Source: HGM11368 sp051883395
GTDB taxonomy: Bacteria; Bacillota; Clostridia; Christensenellales; UBA3700
Reading direction: 5' to 3'
Assembly (NCBI GenBank): GCA_051883395.1
Contig: JBJETQ010000036.1
Coordinates: 1-53,446, forward strand
Length of the DNA stretch: 53,446 nucleotides
Shown: one piece after another, positions 17,638-26,500 of the stretch
Layout: each line of letters opens with the position of its first letter
Numbering within the stretch: the first letter of the stretch is position 1
Program-made: the position numbers and the translations under genes
Notes under the pieces: model-generated
Seen by the model: the letters and a program-made list of their open reading frames with translations, nothing else
Told to the model about the DNA's origin: nothing
Database searches by the model: none

Positions 17638-17958
17638 TTATTGCGTGTCGTGCGTCTCCTGCCTGTGCCTGTCTTTGCCCTTGCTCTTTGCTTTCTGCGT
17701 CTTGTCGTATTCTTCCAGTTGTTGAGTCAGTTGTCGTAGCATTTCTTCCAATTCGTCGTCGCTTTTACCCGTCAATTCGTCGTTTTCTTCCTGCAACTCC
17801 ATCAGGGCTTTTATTGCGCTCATATCGGGCGGAACGTGTTTTTTCGACACCTTCTTCTTGACAAGATTACCTTCTTCTCCGCCATATTCTTCTACCACTT
17901 CTTTGGCGGTATAACCTATCGCCTTTTTATACAAAGCTTTCTTCAAATCTTCATTCAT
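17638..17958 (-). CDS. Probable terminase small subunit
   Basis: A 106-residue protein next to the terminase large subunit gene. The N-terminal helix LKKALYKKAIGYTAKEVVEEYG and the segment VKKKVSKKHVPPDMSAIKALMEL match small proteins I know as terminase small subunits or their homologues in Clostridia phages. The C-terminus is a charged coiled coil and basic tail. It would bind the packaging start on phage DNA and direct the large subunit. AAGGAG lies 5 nt before the ATG. Confidence 0.7.
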   Translation of the reverse strand: MNEDLKKALYKKAIGYTAKEVVEEYGGEEGNLVKKKVSKKHVPPDMSAIKALMELQEENDELTGKSDDELEEMLRQLTQQLEEYDKTQKAKSKGKDRHRQETHDTQ

Positions 17959-18053
17959 TTCTTCTCCTTATATGGCAATTTTTGCTATACAAATACTCAA
18001 CCCCGCTTATGACGAAGTTGAGCATTTTGCTCGCCTGTATCGAGTTTTTGTAG

Positions 18054-19481
18054 TCAAATCAGATTTTTTTGACGTTTCAGTTCGTTGATGAGCCTGCTTT
18101 TATCACGCTGAATCTGAGTGGGCTTGACGGGCGGCGTCGTTTTAGGTTGCGGCTTGGTCATAACGTAATATCTCAATGCGTCGAGCGCATGGTCGTCCTT
18201 TTTGATAGGGTTGTCGCCTTCGCTCCACCAGTAGCCTTTTATTTCTCGTATCAGATTGACGCAACACGAAAAGATTTTTATTTTGTCAAGAGCAAAATAT
18301 TGTTTTACTCTCGCAATACCGCCAAACAGCTGTTTGTCTACGCATGCGTTGACCATAATGCCGTTGTCTCTGAACAATTCCGCTACGCTCCTTGTACCCG
18401 ACAGCGTTCTTTGATTGGCTGCGCTGTCTATTATTGCGTCCAATCTTCCTTTTCCGTCTCTTTTCCAACCCAGCTTGTCCGCCAGTTCAAATATTTTTGC
18501 GGTGTGATAATCTATATCCCTGCCTGCTTCGTAATGCTCAGCCACCACGTAGACGTTTCCGTCAAAGTCAACTGCGCAGAACAGACACGCCGTAGGGTTG
18601 TTGAGACCGGGGTCGATAGTTATCATATCCTGCCATTCGACAGGCACGTCAAACGGTTCTACTACGTGTTTATTCATGTCAAATTCCTTATACACCAACC
18701 CTTCCGCCTGACAAAACCTTCCGTAACGTCTGCTCTCCAACACTTCTTTATCCAATGCGCTCGACAGCATTTTTACTTCTTCTTCGTCCAAAAAAGGATT
18801 GTCCGCCCATTCGATATGTTCGTGCCATACCTGCGGATTGTCCGACTTGTTGAGATAAATCTCGTCATATACCCAGCTCAGCCCTTTGAGCGGAGTCATC
18901 GTCCCCCAAATATCTCCTTTGGTATCCAGCACTCTCATCACGCATTCCTGATAAATCTCCTTGGGTGGTTCTTCGTCAAACCACACCCAGTCCAGCGAAG
19001 CCCCCTGAAATTTTTCTCTGCCCTGGTCGCAACTCTTAAAGCCTATTCTCGACACGCTTCCAAAAACGTTTTTTACGAGAATGTAGTCGATAATTCCGTA
19101 TTCGTACTCTCCCTTTTTGCCGCTTATCATCACCACGTCCTGTATCCATGACGGATTGAGATAACTCAAAATTTTGGCTTGCGCCACTTCTCTTTGCACT
19201 TCGTAGGACAAGGAGACTACCCAACCGTTGGTGGGTTTGTTGGGTCTGTAAGGATGAATACCCCTTGCCGTCCACACCGCTTCCACCGCTCCACATTCCG
19301 TTTTGCCCGACCTATTGCCGCCAAACACCCATCTGTTGCGCTTAGGACATTTATGAAACGCCATCTGCTTGGCGTGTATCTTGTCGCCGGTATTGTATCT
19401 TGCAAGCCTGTCGCTTTCCTTTCTTCTTTTCAGTTCATTCTTTATTGCTAATATTCGGGCAATTATCTCTCTTTTTTGCAT
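18054..19481 (-). CDS. terL: Terminase large subunit
   Basis: A 475-residue packaging motor. The ATPase domain has Walker A GGNRSGKT (54-61) and Walker B VWFDEE (166-171, catalytic Glu170 or Glu171). The RNase H-like nuclease domain shows its acidic residues in ITIDPGLNNPTA, AIIDSAAN and KKDDHALDALRYY. It pumps DNA into the procapsid at the portal and cuts it. Full length and apparently intact. The start at 19481 has AGAGAG just upstream. On the other side lies the divergent plus-strand promoter and leader. Confidence 0.92.
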   Translation of the reverse strand: MQKREIIARILAIKNELKRRKESDRLARYNTGDKIHAKQMAFHKCPKRNRWVFGGNRSGKTECGAVEAVWTARGIHPYRPNKPTNGWVVSLSYEVQREVAQAKILSYLNPSWIQDVVMISGKKGEYEYGIIDYILVKNVFGSVSRIGFKSCDQGREKFQGASLDWVWFDEEPPKEIYQECVMRVLDTKGDIWGTMTPLKGLSWVYDEIYLNKSDNPQVWHEHIEWADNPFLDEEEVKMLSSALDKEVLESRRYGRFCQAEGLVYKEFDMNKHVVEPFDVPVEWQDMITIDPGLNNPTACLFCAVDFDGNVYVVAEHYEAGRDIDYHTAKIFELADKLGWKRDGKGRLDAIIDSAANQRTLSGTRSVAELFRDNGIMVNACVDKQLFGGIARVKQYFALDKIKIFSCCVNLIREIKGYWWSEGDNPIKKDDHALDALRYYVMTKPQPKTTPPVKPTQIQRDKSRLINELKRQKNLI

Positions 19482-19530
19482 TATTCTCTCTTTACTTTCT
19501 CAATATTTTGTTTTTTAATAAGTTTATAGA

Positions 19531-19559
19531 TTGAAATTTTATGCGTTTGCCTATATAAT
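19531..19559 (+). promoter_or_regulatory. Strong promoter of the leader RNA and surface-protein gene
   Basis: TTGAAA (19531-19536) and TATAAT (19554-19559) with exactly 17 bp between them, on the plus strand. It points away from the phage structural operon and lies about 400 nt before the next plus-strand gene, which implies a long 5' leader. Confidence 0.75.
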
Positions 19560-19566
19560 ATAGACG

Positions 19567-19955
19567 TAACGTAAACGTGAACGATATCGATAATCTTGTT
19601 ATATTGTCGGTATGACGTGTACTCATACGGTCAACTCCACCGCAAAAAGTAGTCGTTCATATCTGACCGTCAAGGAGCTTGTCGTTTGAGATTGTTGTCG
19701 TTGCTACGTTGCAAATTATGGCTTACCTGACACTTATACAAACTCATATCAGTCAAGTGGCTATCGGTTGTTTCGTACATATCCATAGCCGTAAGACAAT
19801 GGACTTCAACAGGCAACTTTGAGTTTGTTTGTATGGTTGTACCGTCGTATTTTCTCCATCGCTATCGGGTATTCGCATATATGATTGATGCGTCGGCAAG
19901 GCCGTCAGCATAATCAATCGAAAATTACCGCCGAAGTGCGAACATTGAGGTATAT
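19567..19955 (+). other. Long, probably structured leader or small RNA
   Basis: About 390 nt between a good promoter and the next start codon, with no credible gene on either strand (only ORFs under 40 codons without ribosome sites on the plus strand). It contains several perfect or near-perfect hairpins: ACGGTCA (19627-19633) with TGACCGT (19664-19670); GGCTATCGG (19759-19767) with CCATAGCC (19783-19790); and a long bulged stem from GATTGAT (19883-19889) to ATCAATC (19913-19919) closing on GGC-AAG-GCC. GAGG for the next gene stays outside these stems. I do not recognise a known RNA family. It could be a riboregulator, a phage-linked noncoding RNA or a plain leader. Confidence 0.4.
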
Positions 19956-20741
19956 ATGAAAAAATCTCTCGTAATTTTATTGCTTGGCGTGTGTCTGTTG
20001 ACTGTGGCAACGGGCGGCGTTTGTATGGCGGAGACGGCACCGTATTACGTTGTCAACAATGCTACTATCTCCCAAGCCAATTCATTGGCATTGTATGCCG
20101 ACGACGACGGCTCTCCTGCCGACTTCGTAGCATGCTATATACCGCCTACTTACTATTTCCAATCTGCCGGTACGGTGCAAGGCGACTACACTATGGTAAC
20201 TTACAACGGCGTGTATCTATGGGCTAAGACCTTGGATATAGCGTCCAAATCTGCCATAGACAACTCCGGCAAACCTATTGCAGAAGACAACGCTTACTAT
20301 TCCCATAATATCGCAGTCAATCCGCAACTAATAGAGCAAGATTTGTCTTATGTCATAGTTTTCTACGATACGTCTTTGACGAACAACAATACGGGAAGAA
20401 CAGCAATATTCACCAACGATATAGACAACATTACTTTTATTGGTCTTAACGAAATAAATAGCAAAGTCTATTATTACGTATCCGTGAAAAAAGGTTCAGA
20501 CACGATATTTGGTTTTATCGATCCGTCTTCTACCGACGTAGCCGACATTACATATGCGTCAATTACCATTCATCCCAACTCTGTTGTTGAACCTGACGAG
20601 GACGTACCTACCATAGATACGCCTACAATAGAAACTCCTGCCAGCAACAACCTTGTGCGCAATATTCTCATAGCAGTCATCTGCGTATTGTGCGTTGTTA
20701 TAGTATTCTTAATTTTCAGACCTACACGCAAAGCCGGCTAA
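19956..20741 (+). CDS. Secreted, C-terminally membrane-anchored protein, unknown
   Basis: A 261-residue protein with a clear signal peptide (MKKSLVILLLGVCLLTVATGG..., cleavage near AMA-like VCMAE at about 25), a beta-rich outer domain (about 28-205), an acidic Pro/Thr linker (about 206-225) and one C-terminal membrane helix (NILIAVICVLCVVIVFLIF) followed by a short basic end. It should be anchored in the cell membrane with the domain outside. No family was recognised. It lies in the phage region but on the opposite strand with its own promoter and leader, the usual sign of a cargo gene expressed in the host. Its end overlaps the end of the convergent regulator gene by 33 nt. Confidence 0.65.
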   Translation: MKKSLVILLLGVCLLTVATGGVCMAETAPYYVVNNATISQANSLALYADDDGSPADFVACYIPPTYYFQSAGTVQGDYTMVTYNGVYLWAKTLDIASKSAIDNSGKPIAEDNAYYSHNIAVNPQLIEQDLSYVIVFYDTSLTNNNTGRTAIFTNDIDNITFIGLNEINSKVYYYVSVKKGSDTIFGFIDPSSTDVADITYASITIHPNSVVEPDEDVPTIDTPTIETPASNNLVRNILIAVICVLCVVIVFLIFRPTRKAG

Positions 20742-21308
20742 ACTATTGGCGCCGACTGCGTAGTCTGCCATCGGAGTAACAATATTATCTCTGTACCGAC
20801 GTTCCTTTGTTTTGTCAGACAATCGCCCGTCGGTTTTTTCTTTGGCGGCAGATAATGATTCTTTGCGACATCTGTAATATACTTTACCCACCATGCTGTC
20901 GCTTTTATATTGTTCAAACCATTCGGCGTCGCAACCCATACCGATACAAATTTTTTCGAATTCTTCAAGCGCAATCACACTTCGCCTGAAAGCCGTTTTG
21001 AGACAAATATCACATTGTCTGGCAATCGCAGGATAATTGAAATTGTCTATGTATCTCAATTTCAAAATCTTAGCGTTTGTGCTGTTCATAGCGGCAAACA
21101 CTCTGTCTACAACTACTTTTAAATTGACTAATTTTTCTTTTCTTCTTAGTATTCCGAGCATCTTTTCAAACATGGCGCTTGCATCTCCCATATAGCTAAA
21201 TCCTTTCAGTCCCGTTGACAACAACAAGTCGTCCAGAGAATCTGCTACTCTAACAAGCGACCCGTAGCATTTCAACGCAGTCCTGACCCATATTTGCATC
21301 TCATTCAT
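20709..21308 (-). CDS. Phage late-regulator-like protein with sigma-region-4 helix-turn-helix
   Basis: A 199-residue protein. The middle (about residues 75-115; NAKILKLRYIDNFNYPAIARQCDICLKTAFRRSVIALEEF) reads as a sigma-70 region 4-like helix-turn-helix, as in ArpU/RinA-type phage late regulators that turn on packaging and structural genes. GGAGG lies 8 nt before the ATG at 21308; a GTG three codons earlier is less likely. It has its own promoter (21350-21378). Its natural target would be the terminase-to-holin operon. The last 60 residues are basic and low in structure. Confidence 0.65.
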   Translation of the reverse strand: MNEMQIWVRTALKCYGSLVRVADSLDDLLLSTGLKGFSYMGDASAMFEKMLGILRRKEKLVNLKVVVDRVFAAMNSTNAKILKLRYIDNFNYPAIARQCDICLKTAFRRSVIALEEFEKICIGMGCDAEWFEQYKSDSMVGKVYYRCRKESLSAAKEKTDGRLSDKTKERRYRDNIVTPMADYAVGANSLAGFACRSEN

Positions 21309-21349
21309 TCCTATCACCTCCCCGATTTTCCGATTTTGTTTACGCTTTA

Positions 21350-21378
21350 ATTATACCCCTGAATTTTGCCAATTGCAA
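21350..21378 (-). promoter_or_regulatory. Promoter of the late-regulator-like gene
   Basis: TTGCAA (21373-21378) and TATAAT (21350-21355) with a 17-bp spacer on the minus strand, about 40 nt before the start codon. Confidence 0.7.
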
Positions 21379-21441
21379 ATTTTAGGGACATTTTTACGAA
21401 CATTTGTTTGTTTTTATGCTCAGATTTTAGCACATAATTTT

Positions 21442-21456
21442 TGACAATATCTGTCA
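21442..21456. promoter_or_regulatory. Operator-like palindrome upstream of the regulator gene
   Basis: TGACA-ATATC-TGTCA: a perfect 5-bp inverted repeat around a 5-bp centre, about 65 bp upstream of the regulator promoter. The form suits a dimeric repressor or activator site. No cognate repressor gene is visible in the window. Confidence 0.4.
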
Positions 21457-21772
21457 TATATATTTGTTTTTGTTTGCAAATTTTGTCGAATTATGGCTAC
21501 AAGACGCGCGGTTATTTTAAAATGGGAGATTTCGCACGCATATAAAAAAGGACCTTTCGTTTTTTGATGCCGCATTTTCCAATTTTTTTTGGCAACACAA
21601 AAAATTTTTTTTCTTACTCTGATTTTTATTTCAATTTTGCCGTCAAATTACACGACGTCTGCTCAATGCGAGATATTGGCGTCGGGAAAATAAAAAGGCA
21701 AAAATTTAATACTATTTTGCCCCTTATAAATGCGCACACAAAAAATGTGCAGATAAAAATTATGCAAATAAA
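21457..21772. other. Gene-free AT-rich stretch
   Basis: No supported gene on either strand; the open frames here lack ribosome sites and protein-like composition. It contains runs of T and A and lies between the phage regulator promoter and the rluA terminator. No tRNA, att-like repeat or known RNA family was recognised. It is the likely right border of the phage region. Confidence 0.4.
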
Positions 21773-21797
21773 AATCCGACTGCATGGCAATCGGATT
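21773..21797 (-). terminator. Terminator of the corC-ileS-rluA operon
   Basis: A 7-bp stem AATCCGA / TCGGATT, extended inside by TGC/GCA, followed on the minus strand by a T-rich tract (TTTTTATTTG). Two more perfect hairpins lie between it and the rluA stop codon: TACGCC-GCAA-GGCGTA, and AGAATACAG with CTGTATTCT. Confidence 0.7.
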
Positions 21798-21887
21798 GCG
21801 TTTTTATTTAGCATTACGCCGCAAGGCGTAGTATCGTTAAGAATACAGATGTTGGCACGCCTGTATTCTCAATACTGCGTTTACCTG

Positions 21888-22661
21888 TTATTCCTTGATA
21901 TTGATAGAGCTTTTGATAGTATAAGACTCGTAAGGACTGACGGCAATGCCTATATTCATGTGGCGAGCAATATCAAATGCCTTCCACGGTATTTCTTCCT
22001 TAGGCGGATATACGACAAAAGTCATAAGTTCTTTGGTTGTCGGGTGTCTGAATCTCAATTCGGTAGCCCAAAGTCCGAGATTATGGCGACAGGTTCTTGG
22101 GTCTGCGCCGTATTTTGCGTCTCCAAAAAGCGGACAACCAATACTTGACATCTGCACTCTTATCTGATGCGACCTGCCTGTATACAACTGCACTTTAACA
22201 AGCGAAAAGCCCTGTACGGTCTCGATGACGGAATAGTCCAGTTCCGCTCTCTTTGCCCCTTCGGTGAGCATTGGCACGACTTTGACAATGTTCTGCGCCA
22301 TATTCTTTTTGAGATAATGTTCTAGCTTGCCGTTTTTTTGTTTTGGCTCCGAGCAAGTTACGCACAGATATTTTTTGCTCATAGTTCCGTCCTTGATTTG
22401 CTCGGAAAGTCTCGAAGCCGCCTTTGACGTCTTAGCAAATACCATAACGCCGCCCGTAGGTCTGTCCAGTCTGTGAACAAGACCAAGATATACGTCGCCG
22501 CTCTTGTCGTACTTTTGCTTGATATATCTCTTGACAATGCTGAGCATATCCTCGTCCTGCGAGTCGTCGCTCTGCGAAGGAATATTTTGCGGTTTGACAA
22601 CTACAATGATGTGATTATCTTCATAAACAACTGCCAGATTGTCGATATTAAACTCCTGCAT
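21888..22661 (-). CDS. RluA-family pseudouridine synthase
   Basis: A 257-residue RNA-modifying enzyme that turns uridine into pseudouridine in rRNA or tRNA. The catalytic motif HRLDRPTGG (Asp66) and the motifs VVVKPQNIPSQ near the start and LYTGRSHQIRVQMSSIGCPLFGDAKYG in the second half are diagnostic. There is no N-terminal S4 domain, so it belongs to the short RluA/RluC-like group; the exact RNA target cannot be told. It follows the methyltransferase gene with a 3-nt gap in an RNA-centred operon (ileS, methyltransferase, rluA). Confidence 0.88.
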   Translation of the reverse strand: MQEFNIDNLAVVYEDNHIIVVVKPQNIPSQSDDSQDEDMLSIVKRYIKQKYDKSGDVYLGLVHRLDRPTGGVMVFAKTSKAASRLSEQIKDGTMSKKYLCVTCSEPKQKNGKLEHYLKKNMAQNIVKVVPMLTEGAKRAELDYSVIETVQGFSLVKVQLYTGRSHQIRVQMSSIGCPLFGDAKYGADPRTCRHNLGLWATELRFRHPTTKELMTFVVYPPKEEIPWKAFDIARHMNIGIAVSPYESYTIKSSINIKE

Positions 22662-22664
22662 ATT

Positions 22665-23531
22665 TCATCCTTTACACTTCCACATTGCGCTGCAACCGCA
22701 CGGAAGTATGATATTTTCGTTGGTAGGCAAGCCTACTTCGTAGGCTTCGATTTCACCTTGACGTCCTTGCAGAGCCAAGGAAAGTATATTGCTCATTACG
22801 GTAGGTTGCAAGCCCGTCGTATAAGAGTTGATAAGAAAGAACAACGGATTGTCGCTGAGTACTTTGACGCATTGATTGACCAAGTCGTGTATGCAATCTT
22901 CTATCTTCCACACTTCGCCGTTTGCACCCCTGCCGTAAGAAGGCGGGTCCATTATAATTGCGTCGTACTTGTTGCCCCTTCTTATTTCTCTTGCTATAAA
23001 CTTGGCGCAATCATCCACAATATACCTAATCTTGTCGGGTGCGACCGAACTGCTGACGGCATTGGCTTTGGCTCTGTCAACCATAGCTTTGGCTGCGTCG
23101 ACGTGAGTTACGTTTGCGCCCGCTTTGGCAAGCGCAACGGTTGCGCCGCCGGTATATGCAAACAGATTTAGCACCTTGACAGGTCTGTTTGCCGCATTGA
23201 CCATCTGAGTCATAATATCCCAATTGACAGCCTGCTCGGGAAAAAGCCCCGTGTGTTTGAAGCCCATCAGTTTGAGATTGAAGGTCAGACCTTTGCGTTG
23301 CAAAGTAAAATCGCCTACGGTCTTGCCACCCGTCTCCCATCTTCCGCCACCCTGACTGCTGCGTATATATCGGGCATTGAGTCCTTTGTACGCCGACAAA
23401 TCAAAGTTTGAATGCCAGATAACCTGTGGGTCGGGTCTGAGAAGTATGAGATTGCCCCATCTCTCCAATTTTTGCCCGTCTCCCGTTGCGATTATTTCAT
23501 AGTCTTTCCAATCGGTTGCTACTTTTATCAT
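22665..23531 (-). CDS. Class I SAM-dependent methyltransferase, RlmI-like
   Basis: A 288-residue methyltransferase resembling the catalytic half of RlmI/RlmK-type 23S rRNA cytosine methyltransferases. The SAM site is VLNLFAYTGGATVALAKAGANVTHVDAAK (about 118-147), and the catalytic motif is MDPPSYGRG (about 193-201). It lacks the N-terminal PUA domain of RlmI, as is common in the shorter Gram-positive members. It likely acts on rRNA, in line with its neighbours ileS (4 nt upstream) and rluA (3 nt downstream). The substrate base is inferred. Confidence 0.85.
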   Translation of the reverse strand: MIKVATDWKDYEIIATGDGQKLERWGNLILLRPDPQVIWHSNFDLSAYKGLNARYIRSSQGGGRWETGGKTVGDFTLQRKGLTFNLKLMGFKHTGLFPEQAVNWDIMTQMVNAANRPVKVLNLFAYTGGATVALAKAGANVTHVDAAKAMVDRAKANAVSSSVAPDKIRYIVDDCAKFIAREIRRGNKYDAIIMDPPSYGRGANGEVWKIEDCIHDLVNQCVKVLSDNPLFFLINSYTTGLQPTVMSNILSLALQGRQGEIEAYEVGLPTNENIILPCGCSAMWKCKG

Positions 23532-23535
23532 TGCC

Positions 23536-26500
23536 TTACGCTTTTTTTACGCTGAGCTTTGCGTTGTGTCCGTTGATGTCCCATTCTTTGACGTAGCCGT
23601 CAAGTTGATTGCTGAATTTATCGCAAAGCACGCCGCTTGCAATAGTGTTTTCTCCTGTCAGAATATCTGCAATTTCGCTGTCGCAATCGTAACCTATGAC
23701 GATACGGTCAACCACTTCAAATCCTGCTTCCTTACGCATGGTCTGAATCTTGGAAATAAGTTCTCTTGCTATTCCTTCTCTGATAAGCGCAGGCGTAAGA
23801 TTGGTGTCGATAACTACCGTCATATCCCCTGCGACTTCGAGCGCATAGCCCGGTTTGTTGACAGGAGTGATGAGCAGATCTTCAAGTCCCAAAGAGAAAG
23901 TTTCGCCATTGACTTCAAAGGAATATTGCGCACCTGTATTGACTTTTTCAACAATTTCGCTTGCATTGGTGCAAGTAGAAAGATAATTGCGGATAGCACC
24001 CAGACTCTTGCCGTATTTAGGTCCGAGAGTTTTTAGTTGCGGTTTGAGTTCGTAGGTCATAAATTCCGATTTATCCTTGACCACCTGACAACTCTTGACG
24101 TTGATTTCGTCGGCTACCAAAGAATATACTCCTTCGTCGTTGACCTTGTCTTCGGTGAGAATAAAGAGTTTGGAAAGCGGCTGACGATTTTTGATATTCG
24201 ACTTGTTTCTTGCCGCTCTGCCGAGTGCAACTGCTTTGAGAACAAATTGCATATCAGCTTCCAATTCTTTGTTTATCATCTCATAGTCTGCCACAGGATA
24301 GTCGGCAAGATGCACGCTTTCCGGAGCGTTGCTATCAAAGTTGACAACCAGATTGCGATATATACTCTCCGCCATAAACGGTACCATAGGAGCGATAAGT
24401 TTGGACAGTTCCACAAGCACGTGATATAGCGTGGTATAAGCCGCAATCTTATCTTCCGTCATCTCCTTACCCCAATATCTCTCTCTGCCCCTGCGTATAT
24501 ACCAGTTGGAGAGATTGTCGGTAAATTCTTCTATCATTCTTGCGCTCTCGGTGATTTTGTACTGTTCGAGATTTTTGTCAACAGCGTCAATGAGAGTGTT
24601 GAGTCCCGACAAAATCCACTTGTCCATGTGAGTAAGAGCGCAATCTTTGAGATTGTATTTTGTAGGGTCGTATTTGTCTATGTCGGCATAAAGCACAAAG
24701 AATGAATATGCGTTCCACAGAGTACCCATAAACTTGCGTTGGCACTCAGATACGTTGTCTGCGCTGAAACGGGAAGGAAGCCAAGGAGCGGAAGAAGAAT
24801 AGAAATACCATCTTACCGCATCTGCGCCCTGCACGTCGAGTACAGACCAAGGGTCAACGACGTTGCCCTTATGCTTTGACATTTTGATACCGTTTTTGTC
24901 GTTGACGTGTCCGAGAACGATACAGTTTTTGAAAGGAGCCTTGTCAAAGAGCAAGGTAGAAATTGCAAGCAAGGTATAGAACCAACCACGTGTCTGGTCT
25001 ACCGCTTCGCTGATAAAGTTGGCAGGGAATTGCTTTTCAAACAACTCCTTGTTTTCAAACGGATAGTGCAGTTGAGCAAAAGGCATGCTTCCGCTGTCAA
25101 ACCAGCAGTCAAGCACTTCCGGAGTCCTGTTCATAGTGCCGCCGCACTTAGGACATTTGAAATGCACTTGGTCGATATAAGGACGATGCAGTTCTATGTC
25201 GTGGTCGAGTCCGCCGAGTTCCCTAAGTTCCTGTCTGCTGCCTATGACTTTGATTTCTCCACAGTCAGGACACACCCAGATAGGAAGCGGTGTACCCCAG
25301 TATCTCTCACGAGAGAAGCCCCAGTCTATGACGTTTTCCAGGAAGTTGCCCATACGGCCCGTTCCAATAGTTGGCGGCATCCAGTTGACGGTGGCGTTGT
25401 TTTTGAGAAGCTTGTCCCTTACTGCCGTCATCTTGATAAACCAGCTGCTTCTTGCATAATACAACAGCGGCGTGTCGCATCTCCAACAGAAAGGATAACT
25501 ATGTTCAAACATAAGTTCTTTAAAAAGCAAGCCCTTTTCTTTGAGATATCCGATGACGAGTTTGTCGCCGTCTTTGACAAACACGCCCGTAAACTGCTCT
25601 CCTACGCCTTCAATAAAACGTCCCCTGTCGTCGACCATCTGCAAAAACGGAAGTCCGTATTTTCTGCCAACGTTGGCGTCGTCTTCACCAAATGCGGGAG
25701 CAATATGAACTATACCCGTACCGTCGGTGAGAGTAACGTAAGGGTCGTTGGTAACGTAATACGCCTTTTCCCTGCCGCTGTAACAGTCGAACAAAGGAAT
25801 ATATTCTTCTCTTTCGTACTCGCTGCCCTTTTTGACGTCGATAACTTCGTAATCTTCAAACAGACTGCTCACCAATGCTTCGGCAAGCACGTAAATCTCG
25901 CCGTCGGCTTTGATACAAGCATAATTTTCTTGTCCGTTCATACACAGAGCGACGTTGGAAGGAAGCGTCCATGGCGTAGTGGTCCAGGCAAGGAAGTAGC
26001 CCGGATTATCCTTACGTTTGAACTTGACGAAAACAGACGTTTCTTTGACGTCCTTGTAGCCTTGCGCAACTTCGTGAGAAGACAGCGCCGTACCACATCT
26101 AGGGCAATAAGGCACAATTTTGTGTCCCTTATAAATAAGACCTTGGTCTGCTATCTGTTTTAGCGCCCACCATACCGACTCGATATAATCGTCGTGATAA
26201 GTAACGTATGGGTTGTCCATATCCACCCAGTAACCTACTCGGTCGGACATCTTTTCCCATTCGCTCTGGTATTTCCACACGCTCTCTTTACACTTTTTGA
26301 TAAAAGGTTCGATACCGTATTTTTCTATCTCTTGCTTGCCGTCTATACCCAAAGACTTTTCCACTTCCAACTCAACGGGAAGTCCGTGGGTATCCCAGCC
26401 TGCCTTACGCAAAACGTGATAGCCCTTCATGGTCTTGTATCTTGGAATAATATCCTTCATGACACGGGTCAAAATATGCCCGATGTGCGGTTTGCCGTTG

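Larger units (their letters stand above)
9289..21456 (-). mobile_element. Compact podovirus-like prophage or GTA-like cassette
   Basis: A co-oriented run of phage genes from the small terminase subunit to two holins (about 8.6 kb), flanked by a late-regulator-like gene and one opposite-strand surface-protein gene. Packaging, portal, scaffold, capsid and short-tail-type proteins are recognisable or inferred by order. No integrase, recombinase, repressor, replication protein, endolysin, tape measure or receptor-binding protein was found, and I see no flanking tRNA or att repeats. It may be a decayed prophage, a capsid-forming satellite or a domesticated particle. The borders are approximate: the left edge may include the toxin pair at 8501-9257. 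Confidence 0.7.

Noticed and set aside
19614..19827. Two small plus-strand frames (25 and 34 codons) in the leader of the surface-protein gene
   Set aside because: No Shine-Dalgarno sequence before either ATG; they overlap predicted hairpins.
19753..20040. A 95-codon minus-strand frame over the leader and signal-peptide region
   Set aside because: Antisense to a clear signal-peptide gene, low-complexity Pro/Thr/Arg content, no ribosome site.
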